A stretch of 64,000 bases of DNA from Pusillimonas sp. T7-7 (GCF_000209655.1 NC_015458.1:434001-498000); one strand, 5' to 3'. Counted from the first letter of the stretch, positions 8,325 to 17,586 are shown. Numbers and translations are program-made. Notes: generated by a model not told the origin, from the sequence alone.

Positions 8325-9254
8325 TCATACTAGGCGCAGGTGTTCAATTTCGCTGGCATGGACCAGCAATGCTTGCCGCCCAGTCCACCATATGATTCGC
8401 GCCACCCGGGTTTGCCGGGCAATTTCCAGTGCTTGTGCGGCATCGCTTTCCAGAAAATGGGTATGACAGCGGGCGAGTATGGCCTGGGCCTTGTGTGTGG
8501 CTGTTTGCCCGGCACTGTACAGGCACTCGTCGCGCATGACTAGCGGGCCATGAAAACCGTGGCGGTTCAACCATGCTTGCGTGCGTTCGCGGTCTTGTTC
8601 CGGACGGCCCGTAATGATGGTGATGTTTGCCAGGTCCAGCCCCGGTAGAGTCTCGTTGGGCAGCAGCAGGTCACGCTGGGCCAAGGTTTCGTGCAGGGCT
8701 TGTGCATACAGATGCTCGGACAGGTCCATAAGCAGAACGCCGTCCAGGTCTATGGCCCATGAGGCGTACTCATGCTCGGGCCTGTCGGGCCGATTTCCCG
8801 TGCGGTCGAAGGCCGTTGTAATGGATGTGTGCTCCCAGGGAAACCAGGCGCGCATGCCTGCTGGCATTTCCTGACCATAGTCAGGCTTGATGCGCGAGTC
8901 GGCATCGTAGGCCAGTGTGAATACCTTTACGTCGTGCCCCAGTTTTTGCAGAAATGCCAGACTGTCGCTCAGCGTGGTTCCGCGTCCTGCTATATCTTCA
9001 ACCAGCAATATTTTGGACGGGATGCTGGGCGTTTGGCTTGTGTACCAGGACACCTTGCGGTCAGCACGAGAGTAGGACAGGGCATGCAAGGGCAGGCTCA
9101 AGCCCATGGAGGCGATCAGGCCCGGCACCATCCCGCCGCGAGCAATAGCCACCACTGCATCGAAGTGCAATGAGCGCCAATGTGGAAGGTATTCCGCCAT
9201 GACGATTTCCACATGGGAATAGTCGTAGGGGTAGGCACTGCGTACTGGATTCAT
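8325..9254 (-). CDS. Fusion of a type I phosphoribosyltransferase and a HAD-like phosphatase domain
   Basis: A 309-residue two-domain protein. Residues 1 to about 150 are a type I PRTase: AIARGGMVPG (pyrophosphate loop region) and the PRPP motif ILLVEDIAGRGTTLSDS. Residues about 165-309 look like a HAD phosphatase: AIDLDGVLL supplies the DxD nucleophile motif, IITGRPEQ the motif II Thr, and LESDAAQALEIAR a motif IV-like acidic segment. The start lies 18 bp after the P450 stop, so the two genes are probably co-transcribed. A purine-type PRTase joined to a phosphatase could make or recycle a nucleotide and dephosphorylate it. The substrates are not known to me. Confidence 0.75.
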   Translation of the reverse strand: MNPVRSAYPYDYSHVEIVMAEYLPHWRSLHFDAVVAIARGGMVPGLIASMGLSLPLHALSYSRADRKVSWYTSQTPSIPSKILLVEDIAGRGTTLSDSLAFLQKLGHDVKVFTLAYDADSRIKPDYGQEMPAGMRAWFPWEHTSITTAFDRTGNRPDRPEHEYASWAIDLDGVLLMDLSEHLYAQALHETLAQRDLLLPNETLPGLDLANITIITGRPEQDRERTQAWLNRHGFHGPLVMRDECLYSAGQTATHKAQAILARCHTHFLESDAAQALEIARQTRVARIIWWTGRQALLVHASEIEHLRLV

Positions 9255-9272
9255 GGGCCGTGACCCTGCTGC

Positions 9273-10430
9273 TTACAAGACCTGAAGTATAAGCGAGGTG
9301 AATCCGCCGCCCGGGTAACGTGCCCGGATGGGGGGCTGGCCGGATGTCAGGTCAAGCCGCTGCGTACAGGCCAGCAATGCTTCCATGAGCAGCCGGAGTT
9401 CCATGCGGGCCAGGGGGGCGCCGGGGCAAACGTGTATGCCGGCGCCGTAAAGCAGGTTCAGCAATGGATCACGGTCAAGGCGGAAGTCGTCGGGATCACC
9501 AAATACCGCTTCGTCGCGGTTGGCCGAGGCCCAGAGTATGGATACACGTTCGCCTGCGTCCAGGTGCCGGCCGCCTAGCTCAACCGGTCGTGTTGTGATG
9601 CGACGGTTGGCGATCAGTGGGGCATGAATGCGCAGAATTTCGTCAATGGCGGGTGGCAGGAGTTCAGGCTGTTTGCGCAGTTGCTCCTGCAGTGCTGGAT
9701 GGGCGGCCAGATAATGGGCAAGAATGCCGACCGATGCCGCAATGGTGCCCAGCTCACCGACCGTCCAGTTGCGCAGGATGCTGATCAACTCTTCATCGTT
9801 TAACGGCCGGCCGTCTACGTGCCCGCGCGTCAGCCGGGTGGTGGTGTCGTCGGGCGCATTGGCTCCTGCCTGGCGGCGCTCATTGATCAGTGCCAGCATA
9901 TAGCCGTCGAATTCCTGGGCGATCTGGTCCATGGCGGCGCGGTCTTTTGCCAGCGTGGCTTTGTGGTTTTTGCGCATCCAGTCGCGTAGTGGCTGGTGCA
10001 AGGTGGCTGGCCACCCCATGAAGGCGCACTGGACCTCAAGTGCGTAAGGGTGTGCCAGCTGCGACATGATGTCTATCTGGCCCTGATGCAGGTTTTCCGC
10101 CAGGTTTCGGGCAATGGATTCGCATGCCGGCTTGAAGTCCGCCATGGCTGAAGGGTCAAAATAGGGTTCTATGAGCTGCCTGAATGGCGTGTGTTCGGGT
10201 GGGTCCATGCCGTTGGGAACAGACGCGCGCGGGGAGACTTGATTGCTGAACGTGTCGTGGTCGTTCAGTATGCGTACGACCTCGGCATGCTTGAAGACCG
10301 ACCAGTGCAGGTATTCGCTGCGGGCGACCGGGCATTGCTTGCGCATGGTGTCGTAGGCGGCGATCTGGTTTTGCTGAACTCTTTCGTCGCGTGGGTTCCA
10401 GTCGTGGATGTGGGGGCAGGCTGTATGCAT
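9273..10430 (-). CDS. Cytochrome P450
   Basis: A 385-residue soluble bacterial P450. It has the K-helix EILRIHAP (ExxR) followed by the conserved Arg of the meander, and the haem loop LYGAGIHVCPGAPLARME with the thiolate Cys. The usual I-helix A/G-G-x-D/E-T is replaced by WTVGELGTIAAS, so the acid-alcohol pair is atypical although a Thr is present. The ATG at 10430 gives a normal P450 N-terminus; the frame is open further upstream but without family-like residues. It is the first gene of a likely two-gene transcript with the PRTase-HAD gene. No ferredoxin or reductase gene is adjacent, so the redox partner must be elsewhere. Confidence 0.9.
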   Translation of the reverse strand: MHTACPHIHDWNPRDERVQQNQIAAYDTMRKQCPVARSEYLHWSVFKHAEVVRILNDHDTFSNQVSPRASVPNGMDPPEHTPFRQLIEPYFDPSAMADFKPACESIARNLAENLHQGQIDIMSQLAHPYALEVQCAFMGWPATLHQPLRDWMRKNHKATLAKDRAAMDQIAQEFDGYMLALINERRQAGANAPDDTTTRLTRGHVDGRPLNDEELISILRNWTVGELGTIAASVGILAHYLAAHPALQEQLRKQPELLPPAIDEILRIHAPLIANRRITTRPVELGGRHLDAGERVSILWASANRDEAVFGDPDDFRLDRDPLLNLLYGAGIHVCPGAPLARMELRLLMEALLACTQRLDLTSGQPPIRARYPGGGFTSLILQVL

Positions 10431-10620
10431 TATCTTTCCGTTTCCTATTGCTGAAAAAATAATGCGCCTATAAGAAAGACTGTGCTTTGACTTGGAACAG
10501 ATAAACCGCAATTCAGACTGAGGGACGTCCTCTCAAAATTGGATGCTCGACCCCGATTACGCAACGTCGCCCATCGATGAGCCGGCCTTAAATAGCATAA
10601 AGCCGTGGCATAAACAGGAA

Positions 10621-10644
10621 GGGGCTTTCCTTACGGAAAGCCCC
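10621..10644. terminator. Hairpin downstream of tRNA-Arg
   Basis: A perfect 10-bp stem GGGGCTTTCC / GGAAAGCCCC with a TTAC loop lies just beyond the tRNA 3' end. On the minus strand it is followed by a weakly T-rich stretch. It is probably the tRNA terminator. Confidence 0.6.
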
Positions 10645-10650
10645 TAAATC

Positions 10651-10727
10651 TGGCGCGGCTGGCAGGATTCGAACCCACGACCCCTTGGTTCGTAGCCAAG
10701 TACTCTATCCAACTGAGCTACAGCCGC
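10651..10727 (-). tRNA. tRNA-Arg (anticodon ACG)
   Basis: A 77-nt cloverleaf on the minus strand: acceptor GCGGCTG pairs with CAGCCGC, followed by discriminator G and encoded CCA. The anticodon stem CTTGG/CCAAG encloses the loop CTACGAA with anticodon ACG, and the T arm carries GGTTCGAATCC. The ACG first base would be edited to inosine by TadA to read CGN codons. No integrase or att-like duplication of its 3' end was found nearby. Confidence 0.97.
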
Positions 10728-10854
10728 TGCAAAAGAGGCGTAACTATAACATGGAATTTTGCACTTGTCTTGCAAGAGCCGGCAGCAAGCTTGTGTGGCC
10801 AGCTTTAGCAGTGCGTCTGCCCGTTGTGCTAATACGACAATGGGCAGGCTTTCT

Positions 10855-11406
10855 TCATTTCTTGGAAATATAAGGATTTCCTTCTATATAGAAGCGCAAG
10901 GGTTTGGCGGCCCATTCACCGGCATAGTCCACGCCGACACGGGGCCGTTCAACAATGCCGACAGGCCCGGCGGTGGGATCTTCGGCGATAAATAGAGTGG
11001 GGCTGCACAGGTCGTGGCCGTAATGATTTTTGTCTATACCCATGGCCTTGCATAGTCTGCCGGGTCCGCTGGCGTTGCCGGCCAGCCCGGATAGGGGTTC
11101 CAGGGCCCGTAATAACACGGCTGCCCCAGTGCCATCAGCCTCGGTGACCACATTCATGCAGTGATGCATGCCGTAGATCATATATACATAGACATGCCCT
11201 GGAGGGCCAAACATGACTCGCGTGCGGGGCGTCAAGCCTTTGGAAGTATGCGCTGCCAGGTCATGTGGACCCAGATAGGCCTCGACTTCGACTATTTTTC
11301 CTATGCGCTCTGCGCCATCAAGACGATGGACTAGAAATTTGCCTAATAATTCGCGGGCTACCCGGGTAGTATCCCTGTCGTAAAAGTCGCGTGGAAGTGC
11401 TTGCAT
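10855..11406 (-). CDS. Putative 3-methyladenine (alkyladenine) DNA glycosylase, AAG/MPG family
   Basis: A 183-residue monofunctional base-excision glycosylase. It removes alkylated purines such as 3-methyladenine and hypoxanthine by flipping the base. Family features are LARELLGKFL-like (VARELLGKFLVH), the catalytic Glu region KIVEVEAYLGPHDLAAH, RTRVMFGPPGHVYVYMIYGMHHCMNV with the intercalating Tyr region, and LLRALEPL. Length is typical of the bacterial family. It is a single gene facing away from the cold-shock gene. Together with the AidB-like gene at 23155 it gives the window two alkylation-related genes, but they are 12 kb apart and not an operon. Confidence 0.88.
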   Translation of the reverse strand: MQALPRDFYDRDTTRVARELLGKFLVHRLDGAERIGKIVEVEAYLGPHDLAAHTSKGLTPRTRVMFGPPGHVYVYMIYGMHHCMNVVTEADGTGAAVLLRALEPLSGLAGNASGPGRLCKAMGIDKNHYGHDLCSPTLFIAEDPTAGPVGIVERPRVGVDYAGEWAAKPLRFYIEGNPYISKK

Positions 11407-11490
11407 GGGGTCAAAATAGAATGATGTTGTTATTTAATACAAATTAGTCAAAAAAAGATCGAAAAAGTCGCTGAATACCCTGTTATTCAG

Positions 11491-11519
11491 TTGACTGCCC
11501 CTATCCTTCTCTATACTAT
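11491..11519 (+). promoter_or_regulatory. Predicted sigma-70 promoter of the cold-shock gene
   Basis: TTGACT at 11491-11496 is followed after 17 bp by TACTAT (or after 15 bp by TATACT, 11512-11517). Transcription would begin near 11526. That leaves a leader of roughly 125 nt before the ATG at 11654, which fits the long structured 5' UTR typical of cspA-type genes. Confidence 0.5.
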
Positions 11520-11653
11520 ACGAGTCTAGATTTTCAAGTTCGTTGAAGTTAGTACAATCCAGTACCTGTTGCACAGTACTTTTTTGCTCAAATCTCTACA
11601 CCTTGACAGTCTTCTATAGGGCATGTCGCTCATTATTTTTAGGGATTGCAAAA

Positions 11654-11863
11654 ATGCAAACAGAAACTGGTATTGTTAAATGGTTCAACAACGAAAAAGG
11701 CTTTGGTTTCATCAAGCCTGAGTCGGGCGGCAAAGATTTGTTCGCACACCACACCGACATCATCGGCACCGGCTTCAAGTCGCTCGAAGAAAACCAACGT
11801 GTTTCCTACGTAGCCGCCGAAGGCCAGAAAGGCCCACAAGCCAAGTCTATCCAGGTCATCTAA
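11654..11863 (+). CDS. CspA-family cold-shock protein
   Basis: A 69-residue single cold-shock domain that binds single-stranded RNA/DNA and melts RNA structure. RNP1 is KGFGFI. RNP2 is the variant DLFAHH instead of the common VFVHF, a form seen in betaproteobacterial Csps. KWFNNEKG precedes RNP1 as expected. The ATG at 11654 follows an A-rich stretch. The open frame runs 37 codons upstream, but those residues are not cold-shock-like and would lie in the leader. It is monocistronic, with a long 5' leader and a strong terminator directly after the stop. Confidence 0.95.
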   Translation: MQTETGIVKWFNNEKGFGFIKPESGGKDLFAHHTDIIGTGFKSLEENQRVSYVAAEGQKGPQAKSIQVI

Positions 11864-11880
11864 GCCTGTTCAGATTTTAA

Positions 11881-11910
11881 AAAAAGCCCACCGTCCGCGG
11901 TGGGCTTTTT
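11881..11910. terminator. Rho-independent terminator after the cold-shock gene
   Basis: A perfect 13-bp inverted repeat AAAAAGCCCACCG / CGGTGGGCTTTTT with a TCCG loop and T-tract lies 17 bp after the csp stop. It could also act in the minus direction. Confidence 0.92.
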
Positions 11911-11990
11911 GCATGGTGCGCCAGCAATGATTAGCCCGTGAGCGTTGGAGGCTGATCCAGCCTTTATGCTCTTTCTTGGGCCGTCAGCTC

Positions 11991-13100
<1,110 letters not shown>

Positions 13101-13129
13101 TTCAGTTGGTCTCAATATAAGGTAAATCC

Positions 13130-14059
13130 ATGAAGGTTGCTGTGATTGGCGCCGGGCTTATTGGCCAGGCGTGGGCTATTGTGTTTGCACGCGGTGGGTG
13201 CCAAGTGCGTTTGTGGGATGGTGATTCGGCGGCGTTGACGCGTGCGTTTAAGCTGGTTGAGCAGCAAATCAAGGAGCTCGAAAACAAGCAGCTCTTAAGC
13301 GATGCAGCGGGTGTGATCGCACGGATTCACACTGCTTCCAGCCTGGAAGAGGCGCTGGATGGCGCCGGCTACGTTCAAGAAAATCTGCCCGAACGGCTGG
13401 ATGTGAAACAAGATATCTTTGGCGCCATGGATCGCTTGAGCCCTCCTGATACCCCGTTGGCAAGCTCAACGTCAAGCATCCCGGCTTCAGCTTTTACGGA
13501 AAATCTGTCCGGCCGCCATCGTTGCCTGGTCTCGCACCCCGTCAACCCCCCTTATCTGATTCCTGTTGTGGAGTTGTGCGGCGCGCCCTGGACGGACGCC
13601 GCAACTCTGGAGCGCACCAGGGATTTGATGAAAAAGGTAGGGCAGAAGCCGGTAACTTTGCATAAAGAGCTGGAAGGGTTTGTCTTGAATCGCCTGCAGG
13701 GGGCTTTGTTGCGCGAGGCTTTTCGTCTGGTGGAAAGCGGCTGCGTCAGCGCCGAGGATCTGGACATTACAGTCAAGGATGGCCTGGGCCTGCGCTGGTC
13801 GTTCATGGGTCCGTTCGAAACCATTGATTTGAATGCGCCTGATGGTGTGCAAGATTATTGCAAACGCTACGGCGACATGTACGAATCGATTGCCAAAGAG
13901 CAGACCGGCACAGGGCCCTGGTCTCCCGAGCTGGTTGCCAATATTGATCAGCAACGGCGTGAGCTGCTGCCCAGCTCCGAGCTGTTGAATCGGCGCATAT
14001 GGCGTGACGAGCGTTTGATGGCATTGTTGCTGCATAAAAAGCAGGCAGATGCCGACTAG
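13130..14059 (+). CDS. 3-hydroxyacyl-CoA dehydrogenase-family NAD-dependent hydroxyacid dehydrogenase (lambda-crystallin type)
   Basis: A 309-residue enzyme with an N-terminal Rossmann fold (VIGAGLIGQAWAIVFARGG, residues about 4-22) and a C-terminal helical 3HCDH domain. Family segments include QENLPERLDVKQDIF, SSTSSIPAS, CLVSHPVNPPYLIPVVELC with the catalytic His, and GFVLNRLQGALLREAFRLV. The HPVNPP segment and overall length fit the lambda-crystallin/L-gulonate 3-dehydrogenase and carnitine dehydrogenase side of the family more than fatty-acid FadB2. It is followed after 38 bp by an SDR gene and then the PtxS-like regulator, so a sugar-acid substrate is plausible but inferred. Confidence 0.8.
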   Translation: MKVAVIGAGLIGQAWAIVFARGGCQVRLWDGDSAALTRAFKLVEQQIKELENKQLLSDAAGVIARIHTASSLEEALDGAGYVQENLPERLDVKQDIFGAMDRLSPPDTPLASSTSSIPASAFTENLSGRHRCLVSHPVNPPYLIPVVELCGAPWTDAATLERTRDLMKKVGQKPVTLHKELEGFVLNRLQGALLREAFRLVESGCVSAEDLDITVKDGLGLRWSFMGPFETIDLNAPDGVQDYCKRYGDMYESIAKEQTGTGPWSPELVANIDQQRRELLPSSELLNRRIWRDERLMALLLHKKQADAD

Positions 14060-14097
14060 GGTCGGCATCCAGCCCAGCCTACAACAGGAGAAAACAT

Positions 14098-14856
14098 ATG
14101 TTCGATCTGTCAGGCCAGGTGGCTTTGGTCACCGGCTCGTCGCGGGGTATTGGCTATGCCGCAGCCAGGGCGCTTGGGCTTCAGGGAGCGACGGTTGTCT
14201 TGAATGGCCGCAGCGCAAGCACACTCGAGCCTGCGGCAACGGCGCTGCGCGAGCAGGGCGTCAAGGTACATACTGCGCCTTTCGATATTTTGGAGATCGA
14301 TCAGTCTATTGCGGCGGTCGACGCAGTGCTCGATGACTTGGGGAAGATCGATATATTCTTTTCCAATGCGGGCATACAGCATCGCGAGCCTCTGCTGTCT
14401 TTCCCTCAGCAAGAGTTCGAACGTATTATTTCGGGCAATTTGACTGCGCAATGGGCTTTGGGTCGGCACATTGCGGCGGGTATGGCCGGGCAGGGCTATG
14501 GGCGCATCATCTTTACCGGGTCCATTACCGCCATACGTGGCAAGCCGCAGATAACGGCTTACACGGCGGCCAAAGCGGCCTTGCACGGCATGGTCAGGCA
14601 ATGGGCGGCAGAGCTGTCCGAATCCAGCATCACGGTCAATGCCATTGCGCCGGGTTATGTTGCCACCGAACTGACCCGCAATCTATGGGGCGATGAGGCC
14701 TTCAATGCCTGGCTGCAAGAGCGGGTTCCGCAAAAGAAATGGGGTGAGCCCGACGATATCGCGTCGGCAGTTGTATTCATGGCGGCGCGCGAATCCCGCT
14801 TTGTCACAGGGCAGGTGCTGGCCGTGGACGGCGGTCTGTCTTCTTGCATGATGTAG
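14098..14856 (+). CDS. SDR oxidoreductase, IdnO/gluconate 5-dehydrogenase-like
   Basis: A 252-residue classical short-chain dehydrogenase. The cofactor motif is TGSSRGIG (residues 12-19), with NAG in SNAGIQHR and the catalytic S142-Y155-K159 (YTAAK). It ends with the typical VTGQVLAVDGG. The start FDLSGQVALVTGSSRGIG and the NGR after the second strand (VVLNGRS, suggesting NADP preference) resemble gluconate 5-dehydrogenase / 5-ketogluconate reductase. It sits between a hydroxyacid dehydrogenase and the PtxS-like regulator, next to the 2-ketogluconate-type genes. A ketogluconate reductase role therefore fits the context, but the substrate is inferred. Confidence 0.8.
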   Translation: MFDLSGQVALVTGSSRGIGYAAARALGLQGATVVLNGRSASTLEPAATALREQGVKVHTAPFDILEIDQSIAAVDAVLDDLGKIDIFFSNAGIQHREPLLSFPQQEFERIISGNLTAQWALGRHIAAGMAGQGYGRIIFTGSITAIRGKPQITAYTAAKAALHGMVRQWAAELSESSITVNAIAPGYVATELTRNLWGDEAFNAWLQERVPQKKWGEPDDIASAVVFMAARESRFVTGQVLAVDGGLSSCMM

Positions 14857-14912
14857 GCTGAAGCAAGTCGAGCCGAACGCCTGAAAGTCGGCGTATCGCG
14901 TATTATTCGGCC

Positions 14913-15971
14913 ATGACCAAGAACGTACGCCGCAACACCATTGCCGATGTGGCGCGCCAGGCTGGTGTGTCCAAGGCAACGGTATCGCGCTTCCTTAACC
15001 ACCGCGATACTTTGCTTTCGCCCGAAATCGCCAGCCGTGTCGAGGCCGCCATTGCTCAGTTGGGCTACTCGCCCAGTCCTATGGCACAGGCTCTGAAGCG
15101 GGGGCGATCGCGTCTGATAGGGCTGGTTGTGGCCGACGTCACCAATCCTTTTTCCGTTGCGGTGCTGCGTGGCGCCGAGCAGGCCTGTCGCGAAGCGGGC
15201 TATCTGGTGATGCTGTTCAATATGGGTAACGAAAGCGAGCGTGAAAGTGCTGGTTTGCGGGCTCTGTCGTCCTATAAGGTTGAGGGTTTCATACTGAATA
15301 CCACAGGACACGATGCCGGAGCGGCGCTGGAAACGGCCCGGCAAGGCAAACCCATTGTGCTCGTCGACCGGCGGCATGAGGGGCTGGATGTCGACTTTGT
15401 TTCGCTGGACAATCAGCACGCCATTGTCCTTAGCTGCCGGCATTTGCTCGAAGCAGGGTACCGCGAACTGATGTTGGTGACTGAGCCTCTGGACAAGGTC
15501 AGCGCCCGTATAGAGCGTAAACAGGCCTTTCATGATTTTGTGCGGTCTCATGCGGACGAGGTTTCGGGGTGCAGCCTTGAAACGCAAGCCTCCGATCAGG
15601 GCGCACTCACCGCGGCCTTGCAAGCTTTGCGAAGCCGCGCGGCTGCTGCATCCGGCAGTACAGGGGCGGCCGGCGTACCCGCTGTGATTGCGGCCAATGC
15701 GGTCGTTACCTTGCGCATCGTTGAAGCTGTTGCGCAACTGGGCTGGCGGCTGGGCGACGATATTGGATTGTTGGGCATTGACGACACGCCCTGGGCGCCT
15801 TATATCGGACCGGGTATCAGCACGGTGTCTCAGCCCACGACTGAGTTGGGCCGTCTTGCCGCGCACTGCTTGATACAGCGCCTGCAAGGAATGGATGAGC
15901 CGGCTCGGCAGATGTTGTTGCAGGGCAAACTCATGGCGCGTGGCTCGACATGTGCGGCAGGGGCCATTTAG
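14913..15971 (+). CDS. ptxS: LacI-family repressor, PtxS-like (2-ketogluconate regulator)
   Basis: A 352-residue LacI-type regulator. The DNA-binding HTH plus hinge helix covers residues about 5-65 (TIADVARQAGVSKATVSRFL, then SPMAQALKRGRSRLIGLVV). A periplasmic-binding-protein-like effector domain follows (LVDRRHEGLDVDFVSLDN and LLGIDDTPWAPYIGPGIS). In Pseudomonas, PtxS represses the kgu operon and is released by 2-ketogluconate. The same enzymes are encoded directly downstream here, and a perfect copy of the PtxS palindrome lies 107 bp after this gene. The name rests on this context, not on a sequence search. The SDR gene is 56 bp upstream in the same direction. Confidence 0.75.
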   Translation: MTKNVRRNTIADVARQAGVSKATVSRFLNHRDTLLSPEIASRVEAAIAQLGYSPSPMAQALKRGRSRLIGLVVADVTNPFSVAVLRGAEQACREAGYLVMLFNMGNESERESAGLRALSSYKVEGFILNTTGHDAGAALETARQGKPIVLVDRRHEGLDVDFVSLDNQHAIVLSCRHLLEAGYRELMLVTEPLDKVSARIERKQAFHDFVRSHADEVSGCSLETQASDQGALTAALQALRSRAAAASGSTGAAGVPAVIAANAVVTLRIVEAVAQLGWRLGDDIGLLGIDDTPWAPYIGPGISTVSQPTTELGRLAAHCLIQRLQGMDEPARQMLLQGKLMARGSTCAAGAI

Positions 15972-16048
15972 CGCCCTTGGCCTTGGGCTGCGGCATAGCC
16001 GGGCAGGCCTGCAACACGGCCAAAAAATTTCTTCTTGCAAACAGCTGA

Positions 16049-16092
16049 TATAATTTTGCGCTACTTCTACTGAAGTATGAAACCGGTTTCAT
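16049..16092 (+). promoter_or_regulatory. Predicted promoter -10 and PtxS-type operator before the ketogluconate ABC/kgu operon
   Basis: TATAAT at 16049-16054 is a consensus -10, although no clear -35 precedes it. The 16-bp perfect palindrome ATGAAACCGGTTTCAT (16077-16092) contains TGAAACCGGTTTCA, which I recall as the published PtxS target in Pseudomonas. It would lie at about +17 to +32 of the transcript, a position suited to repression. It is 115 bp before the first permease gene. Confidence 0.75.
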
Positions 16093-16206
16093 CGGCGAAG
16101 GCCAGCATTCGACAGCATCCAGATGCAGGCGCTAATACCTTGTGTAGGTATTTTTTCTATCGCGCGGTATGCTTTGATCGCCGGCAATACCTAAGGTTCA
16201 AACAAC

Positions 16207-16878
16207 GTGAATTACACCTTTCAATTTGGCCCGGTTTTCGACGCCTGGCCTTTGCTGCTACATGGCACCTGGATGACGGTCCAGCTGTCCTTTATGGCGA
16301 TGCTGTTGGGCTTGCTGCTGGCCGTTGTTTGCGCCTGGGGTAAAACGGCGGGGCCTGCACCCGTGCGCTGGCTGATCAATATCTACATTGAAGTCATCCG
16401 CAACACGCCTTTCCTGATCCAGCTTTTTTTCTTTTTCTTTGCCTTGCCTGCGGCAGGTGTGCGCTGGTCGCCCTATACGGCTGCCTTGGTCGCCATGGTG
16501 TTCAACCTGGGGGCATACGCCACAGAAATCGTGCGTGCCGGTATCGAGTCCATACCCAAGGGCCAGATTGAAGCAGGGCTGGCGCTGAATCTGTCGCGGC
16601 TGGAGGTCTTCCGGTTTGTGGTGCTCAAGCCCGCCTTGAAAGCCATCTATCCCGCCCTGACCAGCCAGTTCATCTTGCTGATGCTGGCTTCCAGCGTGGT
16701 GTCGGTGATTTCCGCCGACGACCTGACTTCGGTGGCCGCCAACCTGCAGTCCGAAACTTTCCGCAGCTTTGAGATTTATATCGTGGTTACCGGTATCTAC
16801 CTGTTGCTGACCTTGGCTTTTACCTTTGTGTTCCGTCTGGCTTATCAGTGGAGCCTTAACTATCCGGACCGTCGATAA
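16207..16878 (+). CDS. Polar-amino-acid-type ABC transporter permease (candidate 2-ketogluconate importer)
   Basis: A 223-residue inner-membrane permease of the HisM/GlnP (PAAT) type. It has about five helices and the cytoplasmic EAA loop EAGLALNLSRLEVFRFVVLKPALKAIYP that couples to the ATPase. Another hallmark is the RNTPFLIQLFFFFFALP segment. The start is GTG at 16207. The stop overlaps the next permease start by one base (TAATG), so the pair is translationally coupled. The genes downstream encode the binding protein, ATPase and KguE/K/D-like enzymes, with a PtxS-type operator upstream. The transported substrate is therefore inferred to be a ketogluconate-like sugar acid, not an amino acid. 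Confidence 0.88.
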   Translation: MNYTFQFGPVFDAWPLLLHGTWMTVQLSFMAMLLGLLLAVVCAWGKTAGPAPVRWLINIYIEVIRNTPFLIQLFFFFFALPAAGVRWSPYTAALVAMVFNLGAYATEIVRAGIESIPKGQIEAGLALNLSRLEVFRFVVLKPALKAIYPALTSQFILLMLASSVVSVISADDLTSVAANLQSETFRSFEIYIVVTGIYLLLTLAFTFVFRLAYQWSLNYPDRR

Positions 16879-17531
16879 TGCGTACTTTTGGCTATTCCGA
16901 TTTCTGGTTCATTCTTGAAGCCGCGCAATGGACCATAGCGCTGTCCCTGATGGCTTTCGTGGGTGGTGGCATTGTGGGGCTGATCATTGCTCTGTCGCGT
17001 ACCAGCGAAAGCAAATTGGCGCAGGCCTTGTCCATGGGATTCATTCAGCTGTTTCGCGGTACGCCGCTGCTGCTGCAATTGTTCCTGGTGTTTTTTGGTG
17101 CGCCGGTTATTGGTCTGGACATCAACCCGTGGTTTGCCGCGGCAGTGGCCCTGACGCTTAACAGTGGGGCCTTTCTGGGCGAAATCTGGCGTGGCTGCAT
17201 CCAGGCCATTCCGAGTGGCCAATGGGAGGCCGCCGAGGCGCTGGGCCTGAATTATCGCCACAAAATGCGCGATGTAGTGCTGCCGCAGGCCCTGAAAATA
17301 GCCGTGCCTCCAACGGTTGGCTATTTGGTCCAGATCGTCAAAGGCACTTCATTGGCGGCGATTATCGGGTTTACGGAATTGACCCGTGCCGGCCAGATCA
17401 TCAATAACGCCACCTTCCAGCCCATGATGGTATTCACCGTGGTGGCCATCATCTACTTTTTTCTGTGCTGGCCGCTGTCCATGCTGGCCTCTTATATGGA
17501 AAGGCGTCTTGCGCTGTCGCTGGCGCGATAG
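16878..17531 (+). CDS. Polar-amino-acid-type ABC transporter permease, second subunit
   Basis: A 217-residue permease homologous to the preceding one, which suggests a heterodimeric membrane channel. Hallmarks are FRGTPLLLQLFLVFFG and the EAA loop AAEALGLNYRHKMRDVVLPQALKIAVPP, followed by GTSLAAIIGFTELTRAGQ. The ATG shares a base with the stop of the upstream permease gene. The binding-protein gene starts 55 bp downstream. As with its partner, the family normally carries amino acids, but the operon context points to a sugar acid. Confidence 0.9.
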   Translation: MRTFGYSDFWFILEAAQWTIALSLMAFVGGGIVGLIIALSRTSESKLAQALSMGFIQLFRGTPLLLQLFLVFFGAPVIGLDINPWFAAAVALTLNSGAFLGEIWRGCIQAIPSGQWEAAEALGLNYRHKMRDVVLPQALKIAVPPTVGYLVQIVKGTSLAAIIGFTELTRAGQIINNATFQPMMVFTVVAIIYFFLCWPLSMLASYMERRLALSLAR

Positions 17532-17586
17532 TGCAAAACCCGCTCCACTTTTGATTAATGTTTTAGTCCAACCCCGGAGACATAAT

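Noticed and set aside
10651..10727. tRNA-Arg as an integration site for a mobile element
   Set aside because: No integrase gene and no duplicated tRNA 3' end were found around it.
10685..10873. Small open frames over the tRNA-Arg region
   Set aside because: They run through the tRNA and have no ribosome site.
10871..10884. TTCTATATAGAA palindrome, also present near 63050
   Set aside because: Resembles the 19-bp TCA box slightly, but both copies lie inside coding sequence (glycosylase, malic enzyme), where they encode an FYIE or FYIEK segment.
14655..16040. 461-codon open frame opposite the SDR and ptxS genes
   Set aside because: Crosses two recognised genes on the other strand; composition is that of antisense coding DNA.
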